Assembly (NCBI GenBank): GCA_963969495.1 | Contig: OZ018333.1 | Location: 18,197,937 to 18,261,936 of the forward strand | DNA: 64,000 nucleotides | From: Ceratothoa steindachneri | Lineage: Eukaryota; Arthropoda; Malacostraca; Isopoda; Cymothoidae | Direction: 5' to 3' | Shown: one piece after another, positions 1 through 10,441 of the stretch | How positions within the stretch are numbered: position 1 is the stretch's first letter | How the letters are laid out: every line of letters starts with the position of its first letter | The notes under the pieces: generated by a model | Seen by the model: only the letters and a program-made list of their open reading frames with translations | Databases searched by the model: none | Told to the model about the DNA's origin: nothing | Position numbers and translations under genes: made by a program

Positions 1-2
1 AT

Positions 3-224
3 GAAAGAAGACGGCAAGAAGACCTGCACAGAGAGGCGGGGATAATTCCCATTAACAAAGTCATAGAAGAACGGACCCGGAAAATGCAGGATCTGGTTAA
101 TCGTGAACTGAGTGATGAAATCACCCAGATGATTAACCAGAACAGAAGAGCTGAATGTCGCCCCAGATTCCCCAGCTCCGCCAACCGAGTGGCTGGCGGA
201 GACGAAGTGCCGTTCTATGCGTGA
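3..224 (+). pseudogene. LINE family A (copy A1), ORF2 C-terminus
   Basis: This is the last ~73 codons of a non-LTR retrotransposon ORF2, entering from the left edge and ending at TGA 222-224. The reading includes HREAGIIPIN, VNRELSDEI and the final EVPFYA. The same landmarks, in the same order, close ORF2 in the copy ending at 22281 (HREAGLSPIN, VNRELDDDI, EVPFYT) and, on the minus strand, at 12453. The segment lies beyond the RT and thumb, has no catalytic residues of its own, and is recognised only by comparison with the other copies. It is open for its whole visible length, so this copy may be fairly young; the rest lies outside the window. Confidence 0.8.
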
Positions 225-805
225 AATGAGACAAAGAAATACCTGTGAAAACAAGATCACTCACAAGAATAAAGAAAACACTCGAAACCCTACTACGACA
301 AGATACCGATAAAGACAACCTTACCAAGAAATTAAAAACCCAACGATTACGAAGAGAACTTCGAAAGAAGTAAACTACAAAGAAGAAAGAAGAAACAATT
401 ATACTACTAAAATACACATACAATAAAACAATACAACAAGCACGCACTTAAATAAAGTTAAAAACATATACAAAACAGGCAATGCACAACACAAACCATA
501 AAGATACTAAAGTTGCTAAGACAAATGGCTTGAACGCCATAATAGTTATAATTTTATAATTTTATAACTTTATAATTATTACCAAAAACCAAAAACAACA
601 AAAAATGAACTCACACAACCAAGAAAATAAATGAAAGTGATAAGTCTGATCACCAGACCCTAGGCATCTCTTTGCACCTCTTCCACACTTCTTTCTCTCT
701 TCTCCACTTGCCTATTTTCTCTGCCCCCCCCCCACACCCTATCGTCTTCCCTCACATGCACCCGCACTTATACAAAGTCAAAGTCAAAGTCAAATAAATA
801 TATCA
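225..805 (+). mobile_element. 3' UTR and tail of LINE family A (copy A1)
   Basis: The AT-rich region after the ORF2 stop carries the motif GGCTTGAACGCC near 525-537, also found at the same place in the copy at 22.57 kb. A pyrimidine-rich stretch (about 660-765) with a run of C follows. The element appears to end in a short tandem tail of AAAGTC units near 773-795, then an ATC/ATA-rich stretch. Simple-repeat tails of this type are usual at LINE 3' ends. The exact right boundary is inferred. Confidence 0.7.
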
Positions 806-2743
806 TCATCATACCTGATCTTACCTATCAAAGTCCTGGGTACAGTTTGGCAATCCAAATTAATGAAACGGGATTGCACATTTAGCCTCACGCCTTGAAG
901 CGGGAAAAGTGAAAGGTGCTCGGCTGTTTGTTTGAATTGATTCGCTGTTTGGGGGGGGTTATTAAAATTTGAGGGTTCGCTTACGACGCCAATCTCTTAG
1001 AACAGGGATGGGCAATAATTTTAAGCAGCTGAAGCTTATGTAAAGCTTAAATGCAAATTTAGAATACATATTAATTAATTGCAATTACATTTGTGCATTT
1101 GTTTGCATATACTACATAGTCATAGATACCAGGGGTGAAAGTAGGATTTTCTTGCAGGTACTATCACAACCTTCAATTTTCACCCTCCCCCGACACAAAT
1201 TCGATTTTAAAATGACTGTATTGTGTAGTAATTAGACACAACATAATTTATAACAAAATATTTATTTTCTTGAAGTGCAACATAATAAATAATTTGGGAA
1301 AAATCAAAACACAAACTTAAAGAAATTCAACATCATTGAACAATACAATAATCTGTTTTAAGTAATCAGACACTGTATGAACAATAAATCAAGCTGGCCA
1401 CGTCCATATGTCCCTAGCTAATAGCCTACATATAAATTAAAATGTTCATCGTATAATATAGCCTACTGTTGTGTGTGCGTGTTCTGAGATAGTAACATTT
1501 TCATCCATTTTTGACAGCCTATCTAGCTAGTTCATGGCCCTCCTCTGGCCTGCCGGTGTAGCCTACCCGTTCCTGGTAGTTCTGCTGCTTCCTCCCTCTG
1601 TCCCTCAGCATGCTCTATCCTAACAACAGTATCATCTTCGGCCTCTCTTGTTCTCTTAATTATCTTATCAAATTTCCTTTGCATTTTGACACTTTTTCTT
1701 TTCTCCATTCAACATGCTTGGAGCATCTGATCTGACGTTTCCACTGTTCCCTCCTTCTGCAAAGCCAAACCAGAGATTCTTTATTACTTAGAGATGGTTT
1801 AGTCAATAACAATGCCACTCTAAAAAGTAGTAACAGGAAGTGTTTCCTAAAATTCAAATTCCAACGATGTGATAATAGGCCTACTATCACTGGTAACTGG
1901 AAAAATTCCCCTGTGAGCGCACACCTAGTTGACACGAATGCTACTGCCATCACTAGTGACAATGCGGACTGCCGAGCTGAGAGCGTGTACATTGTAAGCG
2001 AATGTATGAAAATGCTCTAGTACAGGCGTTGCAAAATGCACTTCAATATGCAATTATGTTGATAGAATGAATAATACCAAAGCGATTTTTATGTAGCCCT
2101 CAAATTTTCATTTGTTTCGGAGAAATTCGCTTGAAAATTGTACTAATCCTGCTGTTTTTTGTGTTGTTGTTGGGAGGCAAATTGCGTGACAGGCTGTTGA
2201 GTGCCCACAAAAGCGTTCCGCTGTGTATCAGCCAATTTGGCTTTATATTTCTTTCCAGAGCGCCGTACCGGACCGTTCAGGCTTACTTCCAACTCTCATA
2301 GATACACATTAATAACTAAGGGTAATTTCTTTTGGCTTGTTTTGTCACCTCTTTTAAATTGTTTCCGGAGTTATATCATTGGGGATCTACAGCTTAACGT
2401 GGAATCCGAACAACGCTTCTACATCATGTGATCATTTACCCATGTCTCAGCTGTCTCCCATCCAAGTACTAACCACAGTAAACGCTACTTAACTTACGCG
2501 AGCGAAAGACAGCGTGTAGATAAGAGTAATTAGATTAAGTATTTATAAAGTATCGTAATTTTTGAAGAAGAAAATTTTATCTACGCATGAAATATATTTA
2601 AGAATCTAGCAGTTACATAAAAAATAATGAGATAGGTGCGTTTTGCGGTATTAACAAGTCTATCGAAGATAGAAGTCAGCTCAGACGCATAAATAACACC
2701 CAAATGTGGCAAAATACGCGTTTTAGGAAAATTTTCAATACTT
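806..2743. other. Unassigned AT-rich DNA with two hAT-like termini
   Basis: No gene was recognised here. Two sites resemble hAT 5' ends: CAGGGATGGGCAA near 1004-1016 and CAGGGGTGAAAGTA at 1130-1143. No matching opposite ends or 8-bp duplications were established. A minus-strand reading frame at 1660-1992 has no recognisable domain. Confidence 0.35.
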
Positions 2744-2912
2744 AGGGCCGTATGCTAAAACAAATGTGAAATGCACATTTTAGCAAAAAGCCTATTATTT
2801 TTTAGGTATTTTACATTTTAGCCTTTTGCATATAATAAATTTATAAATAATTGGGAAGCTGCACTAAATCTGATTAAAAGGGCTTTTCACATTTTTCTTA
2901 GCATACGGCCGT
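2744..2912. mobile_element. MITE with ~26-bp terminal inverted repeats
   Basis: The left end (about 2747-2772) reads GGCCGTATGCTAA followed by AACAAATGTGAAA. The reverse complement of the right end (about 2884-2909) reads GGCCGTATGCTAA followed by GAAAAATGTGAAA. The two arms match at all but a few positions and enclose ~110 bp of AT-rich, non-coding DNA. A ~170-bp unit with long inverted ends and no ORF is the form of a miniature inverted-repeat transposable element or a palindromic foldback. The target duplication is unclear, so the superfamily is not assigned. Confidence 0.7.
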
Positions 2913-3774
2913 TTTAATTGTGAATGTTCTGTCAAATTCTGAAAGCAACCGAGGCCAAATCAAAAGACTTAATATTAATAGACAGCACTTTAAGAGATTT
3001 GCCTCCGCACATTGGTAAAATAACCTATTAACAAATAAGGCATGGAAATGTTATAGGTTCAATTTAAACGAACCTTACAAAATATGATATGAAATAGTAA
3101 TGACTGTAAATAGCCTTCTAATGGAGGCGATCAATTTAGTAAATATTTCAAATAATTAAAGATACCAAAAAATACAATTTTGAAAAGAAATATTTGTGAA
3201 TACAAAAGATATTTAAAAATTCACTAATAAACCTAATGTATCGTAGTGATCAAAGATTTGAATGGGAACTAATGTACGATATTAATTGTTAGCGAGAGTA
3301 AAAATAAGTTCACATAAGGAGACAAAGAAGGGAGAAGAGAGGACAGAGAAGGATCGAGAGAAATTCGTATTTTGAAGGAAAGGTTTGTCTTCGACTGATT
3401 CTGGGGAAGTGGTGAGTATGTGAGTGTGAGAGATAGTGGTATACAAGAATAGTGTGGTTGGGAATAGTGTGAGAGGAAGGAAGTATGAATTGCAAAGTTG
3501 CCTGTAGATCAGGCTAATCTCGTTCATGTTTGTATCTTTGTTGTTTTAATGTAATTTCATATATTTACATGTACACATATACATGCAAATATATGTATAA
3601 GTTTGGAATTCAAGCCTTTGACTTCGTTTATTTGTATTTTGTTTTATGTTCTTGACGTATTCTTGGTTAAGGGTTTGTTTATTGTTGTTAAAGTGTTTTT
3701 CTTATGTATCTATGTTTTTGAGTAACTTGTTATCTGTTTTCGTCGTACTGCTTTGTGTTGATTTGATTTAGAAT
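2913..3774. other. AT-rich stretch, nothing recognised
   Basis: No coding signature was found. The phrase AATTCAAGCCTTTGAC near 3608-3623 resembles, in reverse complement, the GGCTTGAA motif of the family A/B 3' UTRs, so part of this stretch may be an old minus-strand LINE 3' UTR. That is weak evidence. Confidence 0.3.
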
Positions 3775-4545
3775 TCAGAGGTAAAAATGCTTATGGGATG
3801 TGGGATACTTTCAAGAATATAATAAATGTAGTCCAAGAATAATGTATCCCAATGAAGGCTATTAGGAACAAAAGTAGGAAACCATTATGGTGGAATCAGG
3901 AGATAGCTAGAAAAATTTCAGAGAAGAAAAGGGCATATAAAAAATTACAGGTACAAAATAATATTCAAAATTTAAGTGATTATAGAATGGCTAGGAATGA
4001 GTTAAATAAGATTATAAAGAAGAACAAAAGGGTGTCATAAATTAAATTAGCTCAGGATAGCAACAAAGATCCTAGAAAGTTCTTTAGTTACTATAAAATT
4101 AATAACAAGTCTGGCAGAGTTAAAATAGGACCTATCAAATATGAAGGGGTTTTGAGAGAAACTGATGAGGAAATAGTTGAGGTACTAAATGGTCATTTTG
4201 CATTAGTATTTACAAAGGAGAAACTAAATAGTCTTATGTATAGTACTCATGGGTCAAGGAAAGAGGTGTTTACTACCATTAGTGTGGATTGGAGGAAGAT
4301 AAAAGGACTAATAGGTGAGTTGATGCTACCAAGGCCTCCGGCCCTGATAATATTCATTCTAGTATACTTAAAGAAGGGGTAGAAAGTATCTCAATAGCTC
4401 TGGAGAAGTTGTATACTAGGTCACTGGAATATGGAGAAATACCCGATGATTGGAAGAGAGCGAATGTAGTCCCCATTTTCAAGAAGGGTAGTAAAGAGGA
4501 TCCAAATAACTTTAGACCCGTTAGCCTAACTCCTGTAGTCTAAAA
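3775..4545 (+). pseudogene. CR1-like LINE fragment (EN-RT linker to early RT)
   Basis: A decayed ORF2 segment is readable across three pieces separated by a stop near 4038 and a frameshift near 4320-4340. It begins with the EN-RT linker (KPLWWNQEIARKI, KRAYKKLQ), continues through DPRKFFSYY, IGPIKYEG and VLNGHFALVFTKE, and reaches the first RT block (ASGPDNIHSSILKEG, IPDDWKRANVVPIFKKGS, NNFRPVSLTPVV), where it stops. These phrases are typical of the CR1/Rex branch of LINEs, where the RT synthesises cDNA from the element RNA at a nicked target. EN, the catalytic YADD and the C-terminus are missing. Confidence 0.8.
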
Positions 4546-4604
4546 TTACAAATTAGGTTGAAGTGATGAAATTGTGTGGTAGGTATATAAAGGTGTGAAA
4601 ATGA

Positions 4605-4614
4605 TTTCTAGTTT
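4605..4614. repeat. Left target-site duplication of LINE D
   Basis: TTTCTAGTTT here is identical to 7254-7263, on the far side of LINE D. Adjacent bases differ on both sides. Confidence 0.85.
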
Positions 4615-7253
4615 CCACAACCTACCTATCTTCTTCGCGGGGGATCTCAACGCCCTCCACCCGACACTCCTTTCAAACAACACAAACGATGCGGGCAGTT
4701 ACTTGGCCGGTGCCTTGCGGCGCTTCCGCTGCGAGCACATTGGCCCTGCCTTCCCCACGTTCTTCGGTCCGCACGGAGGCACCACATCCCCGGATGTGGT
4801 CTTCCGCAACGACCATGCAACACGCTTCTACACTCACACAGCACCCGGTACCCACGTACTATCTGACCACATACCGATATGTCTTCTCATATCCACGTCT
4901 CCCATACTCATCCCAACATCACCGCTATACGACTACAAGAACACAAACTTGGCTGAATTCAGGAGCTACATATCCACAAACACACCACACAACCTCGACC
5001 TGGAGGACACCAATCCAGGACAAATAGACCACCACTGGTGTTCACTCTTAGACACCATCACCACCGCACGTAATCTACACTCACCACACAAAAACTACAC
5101 CTGCTTAAAACACTTCACATTCTCTATACACACACAGAGACTTAACACACAGTACAACAACCACCACACCAGACGCCCACGACAACACAACATCAACCAA
5201 ATACGTGCCCGCATCCTTCAATGCGTGCAGCTAGATAGGAACCGGCAGTGGCGTGAGGTCGTCCGCATTGCGGACGACACCCGTTGCATGGACCCTTCCT
5301 TCTTCTGGCGGCACGTGAAAAGGATGCTGGGTACGGAACCATCCAAACCAATCACACTTAAAGTAAACAACCACACACTCACAGACACTAATGACATCCT
5401 CGACGCATTCAGGTCCCACTGGGACACAGTACACACCCACAACCCACCAAAACGACATGCGCAGGAGCACTTCCATGAAATCCAGGAGTGGTGTCGGACT
5501 CATGCTCACGAGCTGAGGCTTGCCCCCCTGATACGAATGGAGGTGCTTGATTACACGTCTACACTTACCACTCCAATCACCGTCGAGGAAACCAAACACT
5601 ACATAAAAACGACACCAAAACGCGCCCCCGGCCCCTCCGGTCTACCAGCCACACTCATACATAACCTCCCCGCAGACATATACCCCACACTCACACATCT
5701 ATTCAACACCTCACTAGCCTCAGGCCACTTTTCCAAAACATTCAAAGTCGCTCACAACATACTCCTTCACAAACAACACAAAGACCCCAAACAATTACAG
5801 GCTTATTGCTCTATTAGAGCACCTAGGCCAAATACTCGAACGAATGGTCAACTGCCGCCTACGGGAGTTCCTGGAAGAGAGGGACTGGTTCTCCCCCGAT
5901 CAATACGGGTTCAGGAGAGGCAGGTCCACTCAGGCGGCCGTGACCATCGTACATGACAGAATACAGAAGAAACGACAGATACACCAAAAGACTCTCTCCG
6001 TCAGTAAGGACGTGGAGAAGGCCTTTGACAAGGTGTGGCACGAGGCACTCCGTTGGAAACTCGCCAACAACACGGAGTTACCTCTCTGCACCAGAAGGCT
6101 CCTCTCACACTACCTCACTGGACGGCGCTGCCACATCAGATAAAACAACACCCTATCCAGACCCTTTACACCACGCTCAGGCGTTCCCCAAGGAAGGGTA
6201 CTGGCACCCACACTCTACATTATGTTTACAAATGACACCCCACGCCCACCAGAAAACTGTGTTCACACATATATAGTGGCCTACGCCGATGACGAGACCA
6301 TTCTCGTCAGCGGCCGAGCCCCTGAAGAAATCGCGCTCCACGCACAAAGAATACTTGACGAGAAGACAGATTACGAGGATAAATGGCTGATTGCCACGAA
6401 TCCTCAGAAGACACAGATGACACTCTACGGCGCTAGAGATCACTTCATGCACAACCTACAAATCTACTCACACACACCAGACATGATCCACCAAAACCCA
6501 ACAAGGCTCACATACACACAGTGCACCAAAATCCTGGGGGTAACATTCGACAAATCCCTCAGGTTCAACTTACACCAAAAACACAATACAAGCAAGAGCC
6601 TCACGCACAAACGCATCGCTGGGTAGGTTCTACCCAGCGTGTAAAAAAACTAAAACTACACTTATACAAAGCACTCGTGCGTCCCATTCTTACGTACGCC
6701 CCACTGTCGCTCGTAGCTGCGAGCGACACGTGGAGGCGAAAGGCTCAGCGCATTCAGAACTCTGCTCTGAAGCGCGCTTGCCGTTCGCCGCGGTACTCGA
6801 GAATGGACGCACTACACAACAACAACAACAAACTAACTCCTCTGAACACTTACGCTCACACCAGACTCACAAAACAACTCAAAAAACTAACCACAGACCC
6901 ACTTTACACCTCGCTACACGTGAGAAGGTACGCGATGGCGCCGCGATATCCCGCGGCCCACGAACACCTGCCGCCCGTATCGTTCTTCGCATAAACCAAT
7001 AGGCATCATGAATAACGCGTTTCCGGATGAGCAGTCAGCCTCCCCTTCTTGACTTGCCCCCAACCCTCGCCCAGTCAATACCACATAACGTACACCCTCA
7101 CAACAACACATCGCTTCGGTGTATAGCCACCGACCTATCTACTCTCGCTGTCCTTTTCTTAAATATTTTCCGCAACGCTCCTCTCTGACTACCTGACTGC
7201 CGTATCACACAGCGGTCCCTCTCTGTTCTTTCTATACACAAAGTCAAGTCAAG
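4615..7253 (+). mobile_element. LINE family D, 5'-truncated, with target duplication
   Basis: This is a single insertion of ~2.64 kb. It begins abruptly inside the endonuclease domain and ends in a short tail ACAAAGTCAAGTCAA at 7238-7252. The perfect 10-bp duplication on either side fixes both ends; abrupt 5' truncation with a direct repeat is the normal product of target-primed reverse transcription. Base composition is clearly richer in C and G than the flanks, which also marks it as a discrete insert. The tail unit resembles that of family A copy A1, although the ORF2 sequence is different. Confidence 0.88.
4616..6994 (+). pseudogene. LINE D ORF2 (endonuclease and reverse transcriptase)
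   Basis: ORF2 starts within the APE-type endonuclease: GDLNALHP near 4640 (Asp/Asn/His), SPDVVF near 4790 and LSDHIP near 4860 (catalytic SDH) are all present. The linker follows, then RT blocks: RAPGPSGLPATLIHNLP near 5620, FSPDQYGFRRGRST near 5890, KDVEKAFDKVWHE near 6010, SGVPQGRVLAP near 6180, YADD at 6282-6293 and KILGVTFD near 6530. The thumb reading (YKALVRPILTYAP) ends at TAA 6992-6994. The frame breaks near 5810, at a stop 6141-6143 and again near 6520-6640. No RNase H is seen. Codon choice is strongly ACA/CAC-rich. The copy is dead but still easily aligned. Confidence 0.85.
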
Positions 7254-7263
7254 TTTCTAGTTT
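7254..7263. repeat. Right target-site duplication of LINE D
   Basis: Second copy of TTTCTAGTTT (see 4605-4614). The sequence continuing rightwards (TGCCCTGGTGTTAGGGCA) has a diverged relative near 41657-41685, so LINE D probably landed in an existing repeat. Confidence 0.85.
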
Positions 7264-7691
7264 GCCCTGGTGTTAGGGCATCACTAGCATTCTTCTTATT
7301 TTTATTTTTTAATGTTAAAAATTTCCTCCGTCCTTAAAGTTGCTGACTGTCGTTGACAGCCAGTTTCCTCCATTATAATATATATCTATATGTATTTGAT
7401 TAGTTGTATTTTCCATCGAAGCATTCGAGCCTTTCAAAGGTGTCTCTTATGCTGAATCTCATAAGTTTTGAGTTTTAGTCTGTCTCTTTTATTTGGGCAC
7501 TTCGCCTCTTTTTATCGTTTTTTAGTTGTTATGATTTTATTTTCAATTGGGAATTGGGCACTTCGCCTCTTTTTATTCTAAAATTTTAATTATTTTTACA
7601 ATCATTTGGTTTGGGCACTTCGCCTCTTTTATATTTGTTTATGATTATTGAATTTTTGCTGTCACTATTACATCAGAGTAGTGTACTACTA
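7264..7691 (-). mobile_element. 3' UTR of LINE B1 with a tripled 20-bp motif
   Basis: This is the AT-rich region downstream (minus strand) of the B1 ORF2 stop. GGGCACTTCGCCTCTTTT occurs three times at about 7495-7512, 7556-7573 and 7612-7629, spaced ~60 bp. A GGCTCGAATGC phrase (reverse complement of about 7424-7434) matches the GGCTTGAACGC motif of family A 3' UTRs. Nothing coding is seen. Confidence 0.7.
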
Positions 7692-10431
7692 CTACGTGTA
7701 CATAGGTAGTACCACTTCTCTCGCACAGGTTCTACTGCTAGGGAACAGAGCCGTTCTACCTATTGCGCGTCTTCGGTTTGCACGTATATTCAGGTTAAAG
7801 TTCATAGTCGGGAGTATCACTCGGTCTATTTTATCCCAAGTCTTTCTCCCTAGCCTTTGGATCTCCGTATTGATCGGCTTTAGTCCGATTCTTTGGTGTA
7901 GAACCGATTGCCGAATACTACGGTCGATCCTTTGCGTGCCAGTGATCAGCAGAGTGGCTTTATTCTGCACCCTCTGCATCATTCTGAGAGATGTGGGGGT
8001 GGCCGTCTGCGTGATCACGGCCGGGTACACTAGGACTGAGCGTACCAAGGCCATATACAGCTTTTTGATGTTTGGCACGCTGAGGCCTCGGAAACGGTAA
8101 AGTTTTTTCAGCTCTCTTTAGGCTAGGGAGACTGGTTTTGATATGCGTCTTGTATTTTGTTTTGAAGAGTTGTAAGCCCAGGACTTTACCTTCGTTGGAG
8201 TACGGATAGAGTTCGTTATTGACGATGACGTCGTCTACTTTCCGGCGGTTCATTGGAATAATGGTGAACTTCTGGCGGTTGGTTTTAATTTTCCACTTCT
8301 TCTCATATCGGTTGATATTTTCAATTTCGACAGCTGTCGCCCTCGCCTGACTTCCAGAGTTCCTGAATGGACTCAAGACGATTTGGGTGATGTCATCTGC
8401 GTATTGCAGATACATCGAATCGTACCTCACTAGAGCAGGCAGGTCAATCGTGTACACTAGGTACAGCAGAGGGCTGAGACAGCTGCCTTGTGGAACTCCC
8501 GCCTCGAGTTCGAATTCGGGTCCCTTGCAGCCCTCGATCGCAATTCGGGCTCTCCTATCAGAGACATAGTTGCAAAAGACCCTTTCCAGGAGTGGTTTAA
8601 GCTGGAGGTTAAGGATCTTGAACTGTAATCCTCTCAGCCAAACCTTATCAAAGGCCTTCTTTACATCTCGCAGCACCACATCTACGTACCTCCTCTCAGT
8701 TTTACTGCAAGCGAGTTTTTCCGCAAGGAGGGCGAGGGCTGTTTCCGTTCCTTGTCCCTTGCGGAACCCATGCTGCTGAGGGTTGTGGGCTCCCAGCTCG
8801 GCTAGTTGTTCTTGAAGCCTGTCAGCTAGGAGTCTCTCGTAGACTTTCGCAACGATCTCCAGCAAGGCGATCGGCCTATAATTTACTAGTTGATCAGGGG
8901 GTTTACCTCCCTTGGGTATGAAGATCACCTTAGCAATCTTGAAACCTTCCGGGAAGTAGCCCGTGTTTGGGGAAGCGTTGTAGATGTTAACGATTCCCTG
9001 AATGATCTGCTGTGGGGCATTAACCAAGTTGTTTCTGGTGATGCCAGTCCAGCCTAGTGCCTTTTGTCGAAAGGCTTTTACAGTGGCCATGACCTCCTCT
9101 GATGTTATGGGACGGCCGTGGCTCGCCATCTCCCTGCCTTCGTTGACTCGATGTTGTGGGTGTGTGCGAAGCATTTCCTGATTTAGTTCTTCGATCAGTT
9201 GGCCTTCGAATTCCTGGTCGAACTCGTCGTTTTCCTCAGGGGTAATCCTGAAAACGTTTTTCCAGAAGTTCCTGAACATGTCCTCGAGAACCACCGGGTC
9301 CTCTATGTAGTTTCTGTTCTCCTTTATCTGAGCCTTAGGTCTTGGTGTAAGTCCCTTTAAGTTCTTGACTTGTCGCCAGAACTTAGCCGGGCTGAGTTCG
9401 CTGTCGACTTTGGCTATCAAGCTGTTCCATATTTCCTCCTGTTGGAGGTTGATAGCCTCTCCAAGCTCTGAGCTTAGGCGTCGAAGGAGCGAGCTTCTTT
9501 CCCGGTTGGGACCCTCCCGTCTTACTTCTTCGTACACTTCCCTGTGAACGCGAGCGATATCTCTCATCTCCTCTGTCCATCTGGGCTGAGGAGGTGTTAT
9601 ATACCCTGTTATGGGTATGCTCTCGCGGTCCGCATTTAGTATGGACGTTGTAATCCTTTCTAGCTCCCTGTCTATCTCCTCTAACGACGCCATGCTGAGG
9701 TCAGCTGGTGCATATTCACTGAGTCGTTGCTTGTAACGATCCCAGTTGGCCAGGGCATAGTTTTTGCGGAGTGGGGCTGGGAGCTTGATTGGTGCGAGAG
9801 ATACTGTGTTGAGAATCGCTATGTGATCACTAGGGACTGTTGGGCCTGGCTCACTATAGTAGTTGAATGGGAAGCCTTCACTTGTTGCTGATCTGGAAGT
9901 GATATAGGTCGGAAAATCCGGCCCTATCCTTTGGATGTTTTTTCTTCCCATAATCAGTTCCAAGTTTCGGCCTCTATCGTTGGTTCTAACATAGCCCGCC
10001 GCATGGCATCTGGCATTGAGGTCTTTCCCTAAGAATGCCATTTTGCGGTGCCCGAACAGTGTGTAGAAGTTACTTAACGGGAGATATGTTCGTCGAGGGG
10101 GTTGACATGCTGCAGCTATCACGAGGTCTCCTACCAGTGTGTGTAGCTCGATTGCCACAAAGGACTCATCGAGTTCTGTTAGTTGTTTAAAGGAGATGTT
10201 CCTCTTGACAGCTATTGCAGCACCATCGAACCTTTCCTGGGAATGATTCTTCATGACTACTCTGTAGCCCGGTATTTTAATACGACCAGCTGTAGTGTCG
10301 ATACCGTGCTCCGTAATGAGAATGATGTCGGGGTCAAGCACTCGGAATATGTTTCCATATGCCATGGCCTTCTCCTCCCATCTATTCACGTTGAGTGTCA
10401 GAATCTTCATTCTGTTGCTTACTCTCTCCAT
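7692..10431 (-). CDS. LINE B1 ORF2: APE endonuclease plus reverse transcriptase
   Basis: This is the best preserved coding region in the window, ~910 codons with one frameshift near 8100-8125. The start ATG (10431) lies 10 nt after the ORF1 stop. Residues ~8-235 form the APE endonuclease: LTLNVNRW, ILITEH (catalytic Glu), GKDLNAR, and VPSDHIAI (SDH). A linker with coiled-coil character follows. The RT spans ~480-760: VIFIPKGGKPPD, VNYRPIALLE, NPQQHGFRKGQGTETA, LRDVKKAFDKVW, AGVPQGSCLSPLLY, the catalytic YADD at 8392-8403, and EGKVLGLQL. After the frameshift the thumb region (YMALVRSVLVYPAV) runs to the family-specific ending VVLPMYT. No RNase H is present, which with the CCHC Gag points to the Jockey side of LINE diversity. 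It would nick target DNA and copy element RNA. Confidence 0.9.
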
Positions 10432-10441
10432 CTTCGATTAC

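Noticed and set aside
3282..3527. Minus-strand open frame of 81 codons
   Set aside because: Low-complexity AT/GA-rich composition, no domain, and no conserved neighbour.
4647..4855. Overlapping open frames on both strands in the EN region of LINE D
   Set aside because: They are shadows of the GC-rich D ORF2.
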